Source: DAONJL01 sp035405645 [NCBI: bacterium]
Lineage (GTDB): Bacteria; JAGOBX01; DAONJL01
Length of the DNA: 17,817 bases
Assembly: GCA_035405645.1 (NCBI GenBank)
Contig: DAONJL010000016.1
Span: forward strand, 12,019-29,835
Reading direction: 5' to 3'
The translations under genes and the position numbers were made by a program. The notes beneath the pieces were generated by a model, which worked only from the letters and a program-made list of their open reading frames with translations, was not told the DNA's origin and did no database searches. Of this stretch, positions 8,890-16,239 are shown one piece after another (position 1 is the first letter of the stretch; each line of letters begins with the position of its first letter).

Positions 8890-8961
8890 TAATTATATAT
8901 TTTTTTATTTCACATATAGACAACATCTAAAAGTTCTAATACAAATAGTTAAAAATTTTTA

Positions 8962-8989
8962 TTGACTTTATTAAAAAAAATTTTAAATT
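8962..8989 (+). promoter_or_regulatory. candidate promoter for the second (envelope) operon
   Basis: In the 136-base gap 8890-9025, TTGACT (8962-8967) matches the -35 box at five of six positions. TAAATT (8984-8989) follows after 16 bases and matches the -10 at four of six. A perfect TATAAT at 8995-9000 and another at 9000-9005 lack a good -35 at standard spacing, so the true -10 is uncertain. The gap, the -35 and the strong ribosome-binding site GGAG (9015-9018) together support a new transcription start here. I saw no convincing hairpin terminator for the upstream genes in this gap. Confidence 0.4.
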
Positions 8990-9025
8990 TTGAATATAAT
9001 ATAATTTAAAAGATGGAGAAAAAAG

Positions 9026-9526
9026 ATGAAGAGAATAATAATATTTTTTGTAGTGTTTATAAATTTTTTATATGCAGCAGAAAATATAAAAAAATACATT
9101 AAAACAGATAATGTAAGTATCTATGAGAAAAATGATGCAAAGTCAAAAGTTATTGCAAAATTACCAAAAAATACAGAAGTATCAATAATAAAAAAAGAGA
9201 AAAGATTTGTTTTTGTTGAAGTAGATAAACAAACAAAAGGTTGGGTCTTTGAATTTAATTTAACAGATAAAAAACCAGAAGAAAAAGGGAAAAAAACAAT
9301 AATAGATACACTGGCAAATGATAATTATGCAAGCAGGGAAGGAACAGTTCGTGCAAATATTCGTGGTTTAAATGAAATCTCAAAGGAATATGCAAAAGAG
9401 AAAAAGATATCAGAAAAAGCAATAAATGCAATAATAAAAATGGAACAAAGAATTATAAGTGATGATGAATTAATGCAATTTATGAAAGAAGGAAAATTAG
9501 GTGAATTTAGTGAGGGAAATAAATAA
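9026..9526 (+). CDS. secreted SH3b-domain protein
   Basis: A 166-residue exported protein. Residues 1-18 are a signal peptide (MKRIIIFF...LYAA). Residues about 24-82 form a bacterial SH3 (SH3b) domain with the usual layout: NVSIYEKNDAKSKVIAKL, then VSIIKKEKRFVFVEV and GWVFEFNL. Such domains bind cell-wall peptides or proteins in the periplasm. The remaining 80 residues form a helical region with RANIRGLNEISKEYA and a C-terminal SDDELMQFMKEGKLGEF, which looks conserved rather than random but which I cannot name. The stop codon overlaps the start of the M48 protease gene by one base (TAATG), implying coupled translation and a shared role. The start is well supported by GGAG seven bases upstream. 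Confidence 0.8.
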   Translation: MKRIIIFFVVFINFLYAAENIKKYIKTDNVSIYEKNDAKSKVIAKLPKNTEVSIIKKEKRFVFVEVDKQTKGWVFEFNLTDKKPEEKGKKTIIDTLANDNYASREGTVRANIRGLNEISKEYAKEKKISEKAINAIIKMEQRIISDDELMQFMKEGKLGEFSEGNK

Positions 9527-10515
9527 TGAAGAAAATAAGTATAGTATTTTTATTAATAATTATTTTTTGTTTAACATTATCAGCAAAAAATTTTTTTAAG
9601 AAATTAGAAGAAACATTAAAAGAAAAAACATCGAAAGAAGAAACAAAAGAAGAAGTAACAGAAGATACATCACAAATTCAAACAATAGAGAAAGAAGAAG
9701 TAAAAGAAGAGAAAGATAATAAATTATCAATATTAAAAAAAATTGGAGTAAAAGAGAAAGATTTAAAGATAATTAGTGCGACAGCAGGAGTAATAAAATC
9801 AAAACAAGAAATATCATTAGAAGAAGAAAAGTCAATAGGTGGTTCACTTGCAATTGAAACAGTAAATAGATTTAATGGACCATACGAAAATGAAATAATA
9901 AATTTGTATGTAAATTTAGTAGGTCAGACAATAGCGAAATATTGTGATAGGACAGAAATAACATATCATTTTCTTGTATTAGATTCAGAAGAAATAAATG
10001 CATTTGCAGCACCAGGTGGTTATATTTTTATTACAAAAGGATTATTAAAAATTGTTGATGATGAATCACAACTTGCTGGAGTGCTTGCGCATGAAATTGC
10101 ACATATAACAGAAAAACATATATTAAAATCACTACAGCGCGGGAAATTTTTAGAAAATTTAACAACATTAGGTGCGACAATAGCCAATAAAGATATTTCA
10201 AAATATTCAAAAATAATGAATCAGGTAAATGAACTATTATTTGAAAAAGGGCTTGACCAATCAATGGAATATGAAGCAGATAAAATAGCAATTGATATAG
10301 TAACAAGAGTTGGTTATAGACCAGATGGTTTATATGATTTTTTATTAAATTTAAAAAAGCAACTTGGCGAAAAAAAATCAATATTCTTTTCAACTCATCC
10401 ATCAATAAATTCTCGAATTGATAAATTAAATGAGATACTATTAAATAATTACAAGAATGTAAAAGGCGAAAAATTATTAAAAAGATTTCTATCTTATAAA
10501 AAATTAATAGAATAA
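9526..10515 (+). CDS. periplasmic M48-family zinc metalloprotease (BepA/YfgC-like)
   Basis: A 329-residue exported peptidase. A signal peptide spans residues 1-20 (ending LTLSA). A lysine/glutamate-rich linker follows at about 25-65, and then the M48 domain. The zinc site is H189-E190-x-x-H193 (AHEIAH) with third ligand E248 in EYEAD and the associated D252. NAFAAPGGYIFITKGLL at about 158-174 is the conserved substrate-groove strand of soluble M48 proteases. It lacks the four membrane helices of HtpX, and a final STHPSINSRIDKL stretch is typical of the BepA/Oma1-like group. Unlike BepA it has no long TPR tail. In known relatives the job is quality control of outer-membrane proteins such as LptD, which fits the lipid A and outer-membrane neighbours. 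GAGGG (9512-9516) lies inside the preceding gene as ribosome-binding site. Confidence 0.9.
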   Translation: MKKISIVFLLIIIFCLTLSAKNFFKKLEETLKEKTSKEETKEEVTEDTSQIQTIEKEEVKEEKDNKLSILKKIGVKEKDLKIISATAGVIKSKQEISLEEEKSIGGSLAIETVNRFNGPYENEIINLYVNLVGQTIAKYCDRTEITYHFLVLDSEEINAFAAPGGYIFITKGLLKIVDDESQLAGVLAHEIAHITEKHILKSLQRGKFLENLTTLGATIANKDISKYSKIMNQVNELLFEKGLDQSMEYEADKIAIDIVTRVGYRPDGLYDFLLNLKKQLGEKKSIFFSTHPSINSRIDKLNEILLNNYKNVKGEKLLKRFLSYKKLIE

Positions 10516-10525
10516 TTCTTCTACT

Positions 10526-13087
10526 GTGAAATTTAAAAAAATTATAAAGTTCGGTTGTTTATCAATTTTTCTTTTCATTTTCATTTCAATATTAATTGTA
10601 TATTTCTCATTTCCAATTCTTTTAAAAAGAATAAATAATGAAATAATAAAAAAATTAAATATAAAATATTATTCAGTTGATAAAATCAAGATTAGTTTAA
10701 AATCTATTTATTTGAATAATGCAATATTAGAACTTGATGATAATAAAAAAATTTTTATAAAAAAAATTTATGCAAATTTTTCAATAAGAAGTTTTTTAGA
10801 AAAGAATTATATTCTAAATGAATTTATTATAGATGGAATAAATATATATTATATAGATAAAGAAGAAAAAAAGGAAGAAGAATTAAATATAAATAAATTA
10901 CTGGAAATTCCATTAATGGATATAAATGTAATAATTAAAAAAGGAATAATAGGAATTGAAAAAATATATTACGAAACAAAAGATTTAAAAACCGAAATTG
11001 AAAATTATAATTTTATTTATGAAGTTATTTATAATCAGAAAGGATTAACGCTAAATATAAATACAGAAGAAAGAAATCTAATTAAAAAGATAAATCTAAA
11101 TCTTCAAGAAAAAAATTTGAATATAGATGATATAAATATACAATCTCAATTTGATTATAAACCAGAATTAATAAATTTGACATTATTTACAAAAACAAAA
11201 TTACAATTTGATAAAATTAGATTAAATGAATTTAATATAAGTATGAAGAGTAAAATTAATAAAAAGGATAAAAATATAGATTTGCAATTAAGAGGCAAAG
11301 AAAAGAATATTTTTGATTTTGATAATTCATTTAATATAACATTTGATACAAAAATTGAAGTAGTAAAAATAAAATTAGAGGAAAATAATTTTAATATTAA
11401 TAATTTATCACAAATAATAAAAATTGATGAAATAAAAAATAATCAGAAATTTTTAAATTGGAAATTGAGCATAAGCAAATCGAATATAATTTTTGATATG
11501 ATAAGAAAGCATTTAGAAATAAAGGATTTTACAACAAATATTTCAAATTTAACAATACGAGAAAATTTATTTACAATAGAAGATTTGAATTTAAGTTCAA
11601 AATTTTCATCATCAATTAATCTTGATGATTCATTTAATATAGAAGATAATTTTATTTTTGATATTAATAGTAATGGTAATTTAAAAAATGGGAAATTTAA
11701 TAATAATGTAAATTTATCCAATTTACAATTTTCAGTTAAATTAAAAAAGGAGAATAATAGAACATTATTAAAAGATATTTTAGAATTAATAGAAAAGAAA
11801 TATGAAATAAAAGATTTAAAAGAAAAAATCAAAAAAATATTAAATAAATTTGAGGTTTGTGAAATAAATACAAATATTGAAAAATTTAATTTTAATAATC
11901 AAATAAATTTAGAACAATTACAATTTTATAATAATAACAAAATAGAGAATGAACAGGATATAAAATTTGTCTCAATAATAAAGGAGATAAATTATAAAGA
12001 TACAAATTTACCAGAAATAATAATACCAGAAGGAAATATAAATTTAACAGGAAAAATAAATGATTTAAAAAATTTTAAAATTTTAATTACTTATAATTTA
12101 GCAAATATTATGAATTTAAATATAGAAAGTATAATAGAAATAAATGATGATATATTAAATGATTTAAAAAAAGAAAATATTGAAATAAATGAAATAATAA
12201 AAAAATTATATTGTCGAACAAATAGTAATTTAAGATTTGATTTTTCAAAATTAAATGAAATAGTAAAGATTGAAAAATTAAAAATAAATGGGGAATTAAA
12301 TAACAAAATAAATTTTTATCAGGAAATAAATAAAGAACCGTTAATTAATTCATTAATTAATCTTGATAAAATAAATGTTGAATATGACAGAATAAAAGTT
12401 GAAGACCTTGAATTAGATTTATATGTAAATGATTTACCAATCAATATTTTTAATAAGAAAAATGAAATTAAAAATATTCAAATAATAGAAAATTCAGAAA
12501 GAAATCTATATATTAAAAGAATAGTTTTTGATAAATTTGAGACAAGAGATGTCAATTCAAATATAACATTAACTAATAATTTTATTTTACTAAATAATTT
12601 TATATTTAATGGATTTGATGGAAATTTAAAAGTGAATTTAAGAATTGATTATATAAAGAAAAATATTGTTTCAAATATAAGATTCAACAATATTGATTTG
12701 ACATATTTAACACAAAATGAAAAAAATCGTGGTATTAATAAAATTTCTGGAATTATGAAATTGGAATTAGAAAATATAATGAGTTCAAAAAATAAAATAA
12801 TTGATATCAGTGATATAATGTGTGAGATAATAGTTGATAATATTACAAAAGAAACAATATTAGAAATATTAAATTTTTTAGACCCTGAAAATAAAAATTA
12901 TGATTTTAAAAAAATAAATTCAATATTAAGATTTGCAAGTCCAACTTATTTTAAAATGGTTTTATTTGCTGGTTATTTACAAATATTTATTAAATTTGAT
13001 TCAAAATTAATAAATGATTTTACAATTGACAGAATTCCATTAAATAAATTTAATTTTATTAAAGAATTATTAAAAATTGAAGGGTAA
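10526..13087 (+). CDS. YdbH-like AsmA-family intermembrane lipid transport protein
   Basis: An 853-residue protein with one N-terminal membrane anchor (about residues 9-33) and a very long beta-rich periplasmic part made of repeating short I/N/K-rich strands, as in the AsmA/TamB/YhdP/YdbH group. These are thought to form a hydrophobic groove carrying phospholipids from inner to outer membrane. Length is close to E. coli YdbH (about 880). The last 130 residues contain NKISGIMKLELE, then LEILNFLDPENKNYDF, then INSILRFASPTYFKM and a final TIDRIPLNKF. I recall this pattern from YdbH-type proteins. The next gene encodes a YdbL-like protein, matching the E. coli ydbH-ynbE-ydbL order, although no ynbE is seen. 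The start codon appears to be GTG without a Shine-Dalgarno; no in-frame ATG precedes the anchor. The AsmA-superfamily call is more secure than the YdbH assignment. Confidence 0.72.
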   Translation: MKFKKIIKFGCLSIFLFIFISILIVYFSFPILLKRINNEIIKKLNIKYYSVDKIKISLKSIYLNNAILELDDNKKIFIKKIYANFSIRSFLEKNYILNEFIIDGINIYYIDKEEKKEEELNINKLLEIPLMDINVIIKKGIIGIEKIYYETKDLKTEIENYNFIYEVIYNQKGLTLNINTEERNLIKKINLNLQEKNLNIDDINIQSQFDYKPELINLTLFTKTKLQFDKIRLNEFNISMKSKINKKDKNIDLQLRGKEKNIFDFDNSFNITFDTKIEVVKIKLEENNFNINNLSQIIKIDEIKNNQKFLNWKLSISKSNIIFDMIRKHLEIKDFTTNISNLTIRENLFTIEDLNLSSKFSSSINLDDSFNIEDNFIFDINSNGNLKNGKFNNNVNLSNLQFSVKLKKENNRTLLKDILELIEKKYEIKDLKEKIKKILNKFEVCEINTNIEKFNFNNQINLEQLQFYNNNKIENEQDIKFVSIIKEINYKDTNLPEIIIPEGNINLTGKINDLKNFKILITYNLANIMNLNIESIIEINDDILNDLKKENIEINEIIKKLYCRTNSNLRFDFSKLNEIVKIEKLKINGELNNKINFYQEINKEPLINSLINLDKINVEYDRIKVEDLELDLYVNDLPINIFNKKNEIKNIQIIENSERNLYIKRIVFDKFETRDVNSNITLTNNFILLNNFIFNGFDGNLKVNLRIDYIKKNIVSNIRFNNIDLTYLTQNEKNRGINKISGIMKLELENIMSSKNKIIDISDIMCEIIVDNITKETILEILNFLDPENKNYDFKKINSILRFASPTYFKMVLFAGYLQIFIKFDSKLINDFTIDRIPLNKFNFIKELLKIEG
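13080..13084 (+). promoter_or_regulatory. ribosome-binding site that sets the YdbL-like start
   Basis: AAGGG ends ten bases before the ATG at 13095 and lies inside the last codons of the YdbH-like gene. An upstream in-frame TTG at 13077 would add six residues, but it overlaps this site and has no site of its own. The ATG start also gives the cleaner lipoprotein signal peptide. Confidence 0.6.
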
Positions 13088-13094
13088 AATAAGT

Positions 13095-13667
13095 ATGAAA
13101 AAAAATAGTTTAAGAATAATTATAATTTTTTTATTTTTTATTTTTTTACAAAGTTGTGCGAAAAAAGTAGCAACAGTATCAATAGTAGAAGAACGGACAG
13201 CACTTGAAAAACAGATATTAGGTGAATTTACAACAATATCAAAAGATGTATATTTACTTGCATCAGTGAGAGCAATAGATGAAGAAGGGAAACTAAAAAA
13301 AACAGAAGAAATACCAGAAGAAAAAAAGAAAGTAATTCGTGCTTTACAAAGAATGGCATTTAATGCTGATGATATAAAATATTATAAGAAACTTGGAATA
13401 ATAGGTGAAAATAATAATGGAAAAATAGAAATATTTTCTGAAAAAATAAAAGAATTAGAAGAGAAGAAACAAATATATTTAAAAGAACTTGTAAAAGAAG
13501 AAAATGAAGATAGAGAAATATTATTTAAGCGAATATTAGAAACTAACATAAATTTAAAAGCAGAAGATATGAAAAAAGTAGCAGAAATATATGGATCAAT
13601 GAAACGCGATTTAGCAGAAAAAGGTGAATTCATTCAATTGCCAGATGGTAAATGGATACAAAAATAA
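13095..13667 (+). CDS. YdbL-like lipoprotein (DUF1318 family)
   Basis: A 190-residue lipoprotein. The signal peptide ends in lipobox FLQSC with lipidated C21; A22 and K23 follow, so no inner-membrane retention aspartate is present. After an extension at about 27-60 (VSIVEERTALEKQILGEF, DVYLLASVRAID), the DUF1318-like part begins near residue 88. It has the GIIGENNNG motif at 101-109, comparable to G-x-VGE-x-x-x-G of YdbL, and ends with GEFIQLPDGKWIQK, comparable to the GEY-Q-NGKW-RK tail of YdbL. E. coli YdbL is a shorter soluble periplasmic protein helping the YdbH-YnbE lipid bridge. Here the protein is membrane-anchored and longer, a form I recall from delta-proteobacteria-like genomes. It starts seven bases after the YdbH-like gene and overlaps the next gene by 16 bases. 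Function in outer-membrane lipid homeostasis is inferred from family and neighbour. Confidence 0.75.
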   Translation: MKKNSLRIIIIFLFFIFLQSCAKKVATVSIVEERTALEKQILGEFTTISKDVYLLASVRAIDEEGKLKKTEEIPEEKKKVIRALQRMAFNADDIKYYKKLGIIGENNNGKIEIFSEKIKELEEKKQIYLKELVKEENEDREILFKRILETNINLKAEDMKKVAEIYGSMKRDLAEKGEFIQLPDGKWIQK

Positions 13668-15316
13668 AGCGAAAATTTATTCTTTTTTTAGTTGATTTTA
13701 TTGCGTGGAAAATTCTTAAATTTGTTTATCGTTCAATAAAATTTCAAATAGTAAATTTAGAAGTAGTAACAAAAAATCCAAGATATATATTGTCATTTTT
13801 TCATCGACATTTATTAATTCCATTATGGGTATTAAAAAACAGAAAGATCAAAGTAATAATAAGTGAACATTTTGATGGAGAAATAATAGCAAGAATAGTA
13901 TTAAAATCAGGTAACTTAACAGTTCGTGGTTCTTCTACTCGCGGTTATATAAAAGTTATAAAAGAAATATTAAAAATAATAAATGAATATAATATAGCAA
14001 TTACGCCTGATGGACCATCAGGACCAATTTATCATATATATGATGGTTTAATTTATTTAGCACAAAAATCAGGTTTACCTATTATTGGAGTAGCAGGTAA
14101 TTTTGAAGATAAAATAATTATAAATAATTGGGATAATTTTATTATTCCTATTCCTTATACAAACTCGTATGTAGAATTAAGTGAACCAATATATTACAAT
14201 AATAATTTATCATTTGAAGAAAATAAAAAAAATATAAGTAAAATATTATTAGAATTAGCAGAGAAGACATCGCTATATTTTCCAATAAAAAGAAAAATAG
14301 AAATTTGGCAAACATTAAGAAAAAAATATTATCAACTATTTTTATTTTTTTCAATTTTATATTTATCATTTATAAAAATAAAAAATATTTTATATGATTT
14401 AAAAATATTAAAAAAAATAAAATTTAAAAATTTAAAAATAATATTAGTAGGAAATATAAGTGTTGGAGGAACAGGTAAATCACAATATGTCGAACATTAT
14501 ATAAAAGAAAATTTACAAAATCAGCAAGTAATAATATTAAGTAGTGGTTATAAAAGTAAATATAAAGATTTTGAAATAGTAAAATTTGATGATGTAAAAA
14601 AATATGGTGATGAACCATTAATGTTAAAGAAAAATTTACCTGATGTAATAGTAATAGTTGCAAAGAATAGGTTAAGAATGCTGAAAATACTAAATGAGAA
14701 CTTTAAAAATTATTATGTTATATTAGATGATGCATTTCATTATCAAAGAATTAATGCAGATAAAAATATATTAATAATAGATATTTCGAAAGATATTATT
14801 AAAGAAAAAATTTTACCTGTTGGTATATTAAGAGAACCATTAAAAAGCATAAAAAGAGCAGATAAAATTGTATTAAATAAAATTAATTATGTTAGTGAAG
14901 AAAAAATAAATAATATCATAACAAAATTATATAAGATAAATAATCGAGCAGAATATGAACGAATAATTTATAAAATAGATAAGATATATAATTCTAAAAA
15001 TGAAGAAAAAAAAATAGAAGATTTACAAAATAAAAAAATATGTTTATTTTGTGGGATTGGAAATCCAGAATTTTTTTATGAATTCGTTAAAGAAGAATGT
15101 AAAATTAACATAAATAAAAAATTATTTTTTGATGACCATACGAATTATAATATAGATGAAATAGCACATTTAAAATTAGCTGCAAAAGAAAATGAATTAA
15201 TGATAACAACTGAAAAAGATTTTATAAAAATAAAGACAAATAAATTTGCAGAAGAATTTATGGAAAAAATAATAATAATAAAAGCAAAGATGAAAACAGA
15301 AAGAATAGAGAGGTAA
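13652..15316 (+). CDS. lpxK: fused LpxJ-like (DUF374) acyltransferase - tetraacyldisaccharide 4'-kinase LpxK
   Basis: A 554-residue two-domain enzyme of lipid A synthesis at the inner membrane. Residues about 1-215 are a DUF374 acyltransferase-like domain: FFHRH at 49-53, SEHFDGE at 71-77, RGSSTRG at 92-98 and TPDGPSGP at 118-125. DUF374 includes LpxJ of Helicobacter, a secondary acyltransferase of lipid A. A hydrophobic stretch at about 228-245 matches the N-terminal membrane helix of LpxK. The LpxK part (about 225-554) has the P-loop GNISVGGTGKS (267-277), YGDEPLML (D320), LDDAFHYQ (D359, D360), LPVGILREPL, CGIGNPEFF, FDDHTNY and TTEKD. LpxK phosphorylates the 4' position of the lipid A precursor with ATP. 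The usual DDxFQH is altered to DDAFHYQ. The start is forced, since the next in-frame ATG lies within the kinase domain. The first 16 bases overlap the YdbL-like gene out of frame. Confidence 0.87.
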   Translation: MDTKIKRKFILFLVDFIAWKILKFVYRSIKFQIVNLEVVTKNPRYILSFFHRHLLIPLWVLKNRKIKVIISEHFDGEIIARIVLKSGNLTVRGSSTRGYIKVIKEILKIINEYNIAITPDGPSGPIYHIYDGLIYLAQKSGLPIIGVAGNFEDKIIINNWDNFIIPIPYTNSYVELSEPIYYNNNLSFEENKKNISKILLELAEKTSLYFPIKRKIEIWQTLRKKYYQLFLFFSILYLSFIKIKNILYDLKILKKIKFKNLKIILVGNISVGGTGKSQYVEHYIKENLQNQQVIILSSGYKSKYKDFEIVKFDDVKKYGDEPLMLKKNLPDVIVIVAKNRLRMLKILNENFKNYYVILDDAFHYQRINADKNILIIDISKDIIKEKILPVGILREPLKSIKRADKIVLNKINYVSEEKINNIITKLYKINNRAEYERIIYKIDKIYNSKNEEKKIEDLQNKKICLFCGIGNPEFFYEFVKEECKININKKLFFDDHTNYNIDEIAHLKLAAKENELMITTEKDFIKIKTNKFAEEFMEKIIIIKAKMKTERIER

Positions 15317-15318
15317 TT

Positions 15319-16239
15319 ATGTATCTTGAAAAAGGCGATAAAATAGGTGTTTGTGCTACGGCAGATTATATTGATAAAAATAAATATTTTGAAATAAAAA
15401 ATAAAATAGAAAATAAGTACCAAATAGAATTAATCGAAGGCGAGAATTTATTTAAAAAACATGGATGTTTTGCAGGTAAAGATGAAGAACGATTAAATGA
15501 TTTAAATAATTTTATAAGTAATGAAGAAATAAAAGCAATATTTTTTGCGAGAGGTGGTTATGGTTCAGCGCCATTATTACCATATATAAATTATAATAAG
15601 ATAAAAAATAATCCAAAAATATTTATGGGATATAGTGATGTAACATCAATATTATTAGCAATTTATACAATGACAAATTTACCAATTTGCTATTATGGAC
15701 CAATGATCACAACACATTTCCATAAGCCATTAAAAAAAATAACAAGACAATCATTTGAATTATTATTATTTAAAACAAAAGAGAAAGAAATAATTTTTAG
15801 AGAAGAAGAGACAGCAAAATTTAATGTAATAAAATATTATAAAAACGAAATAAGAGGAAAAATTGTAGCAGGTTGCTTAACATTATTCAGCACATTACTT
15901 GGAACTAAATATATTAAATTACCAGAAAATACAATATTATTTTTAGAAGATAAAGGCGAAGAAACATATAGAATAGATAGGTATCTATCACATATAATAA
16001 ATAGTGATATATTAAAAAATTGTTCGGGATTAATTTTAGATATTTGTTGTTATAAACCATCAGAAAGAAATAAAGAAACAATACCATTAAAAAAGAGAAT
16101 ATTAGAAATATTTGATAAATATAAATTTCCAATAATGTTCTGGAATTGTTTTGGTCATCGTGAAAAGAAAATAATTTTGCCAATTGGAAAAAAGATAAAA
16201 ATTGATTTAAATAAAAAGATTTGTATAATAGAAAAATGA
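15319..16239 (+). CDS. ldcA: LD-carboxypeptidase LdcA (peptidase family S66)
   Basis: A 306-residue serine peptidase of the LdcA/MccF family, expected to cleave the L-Lys/meso-DAP-D-Ala bond of tetrapeptides during peptidoglycan recycling in the cytoplasm. The N-terminal strand GDKIGVCATADY opens the fold. FFARGGYGSAPLLPYI (75-90) is the family signature. The nucleophile is S106 in MGYSDVT. The other catalytic residues are E210 in FLEDKGEETYRIDRYL and H280 in CFGHREKKIILPIG. All three triad residues are present, and the length is normal. AGAGAGG ends five bases before the ATG, the strongest Shine-Dalgarno of the window. It begins two bases after lpxK and its TGA stop overlaps the pgeF start (ATGA). 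The related role, self-immunity to microcin C-type compounds (MccF), is less likely given the neighbours. Confidence 0.93.
   Translation: MYLEKGDKIGVCATADYIDKNKYFEIKNKIENKYQIELIEGENLFKKHGCFAGKDEERLNDLNNFISNEEIKAIFFARGGYGSAPLLPYINYNKIKNNPKIFMGYSDVTSILLAIYTMTNLPICYYGPMITTHFHKPLKKITRQSFELLLFKTKEKEIIFREEETAKFNVIKYYKNEIRGKIVAGCLTLFSTLLGTKYIKLPENTILFLEDKGEETYRIDRYLSHIINSDILKNCSGLILDICCYKPSERNKETIPLKKRILEIFDKYKFPIMFWNCFGHREKKIILPIGKKIKIDLNKKICIIEK

Noticed and set aside
8890-8961. Possible hairpin terminator after the glycosyltransferase gene
   Set aside because: Only a five-base TATAT/ATATA pairing and a short AAAAATTTTT palindrome (8951-8960) are present, with no G+C stem and no U-tract in the right place.
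11443-11832. Antisense reading frame of 129 codons inside the YdbH-like gene
   Set aside because: It is a low-complexity F/S/I/K shadow of an A/T-rich sense gene, with no ribosome-binding site or family motif.
10526-13087. Reading the repeated IN/NIN-rich segments of the YdbH-like gene as a DNA repeat array
   Set aside because: The similarity is compositional (I, N, K and E codons in A/T-rich DNA on a beta-strand pattern), with no fixed period or repeated DNA unit.
13077-13094. TTG start six codons upstream for the YdbL-like lipoprotein
   Set aside because: The ATG at 13095 has AAGGG at suitable distance and gives a standard lipoprotein signal peptide, whereas the TTG overlaps that site.
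16221-16235. TTG start five codons upstream for PgeF
   Set aside because: The ATG at 16236 forms an ATGA overlap with the ldcA stop, and the extra residues are not part of the family domain.
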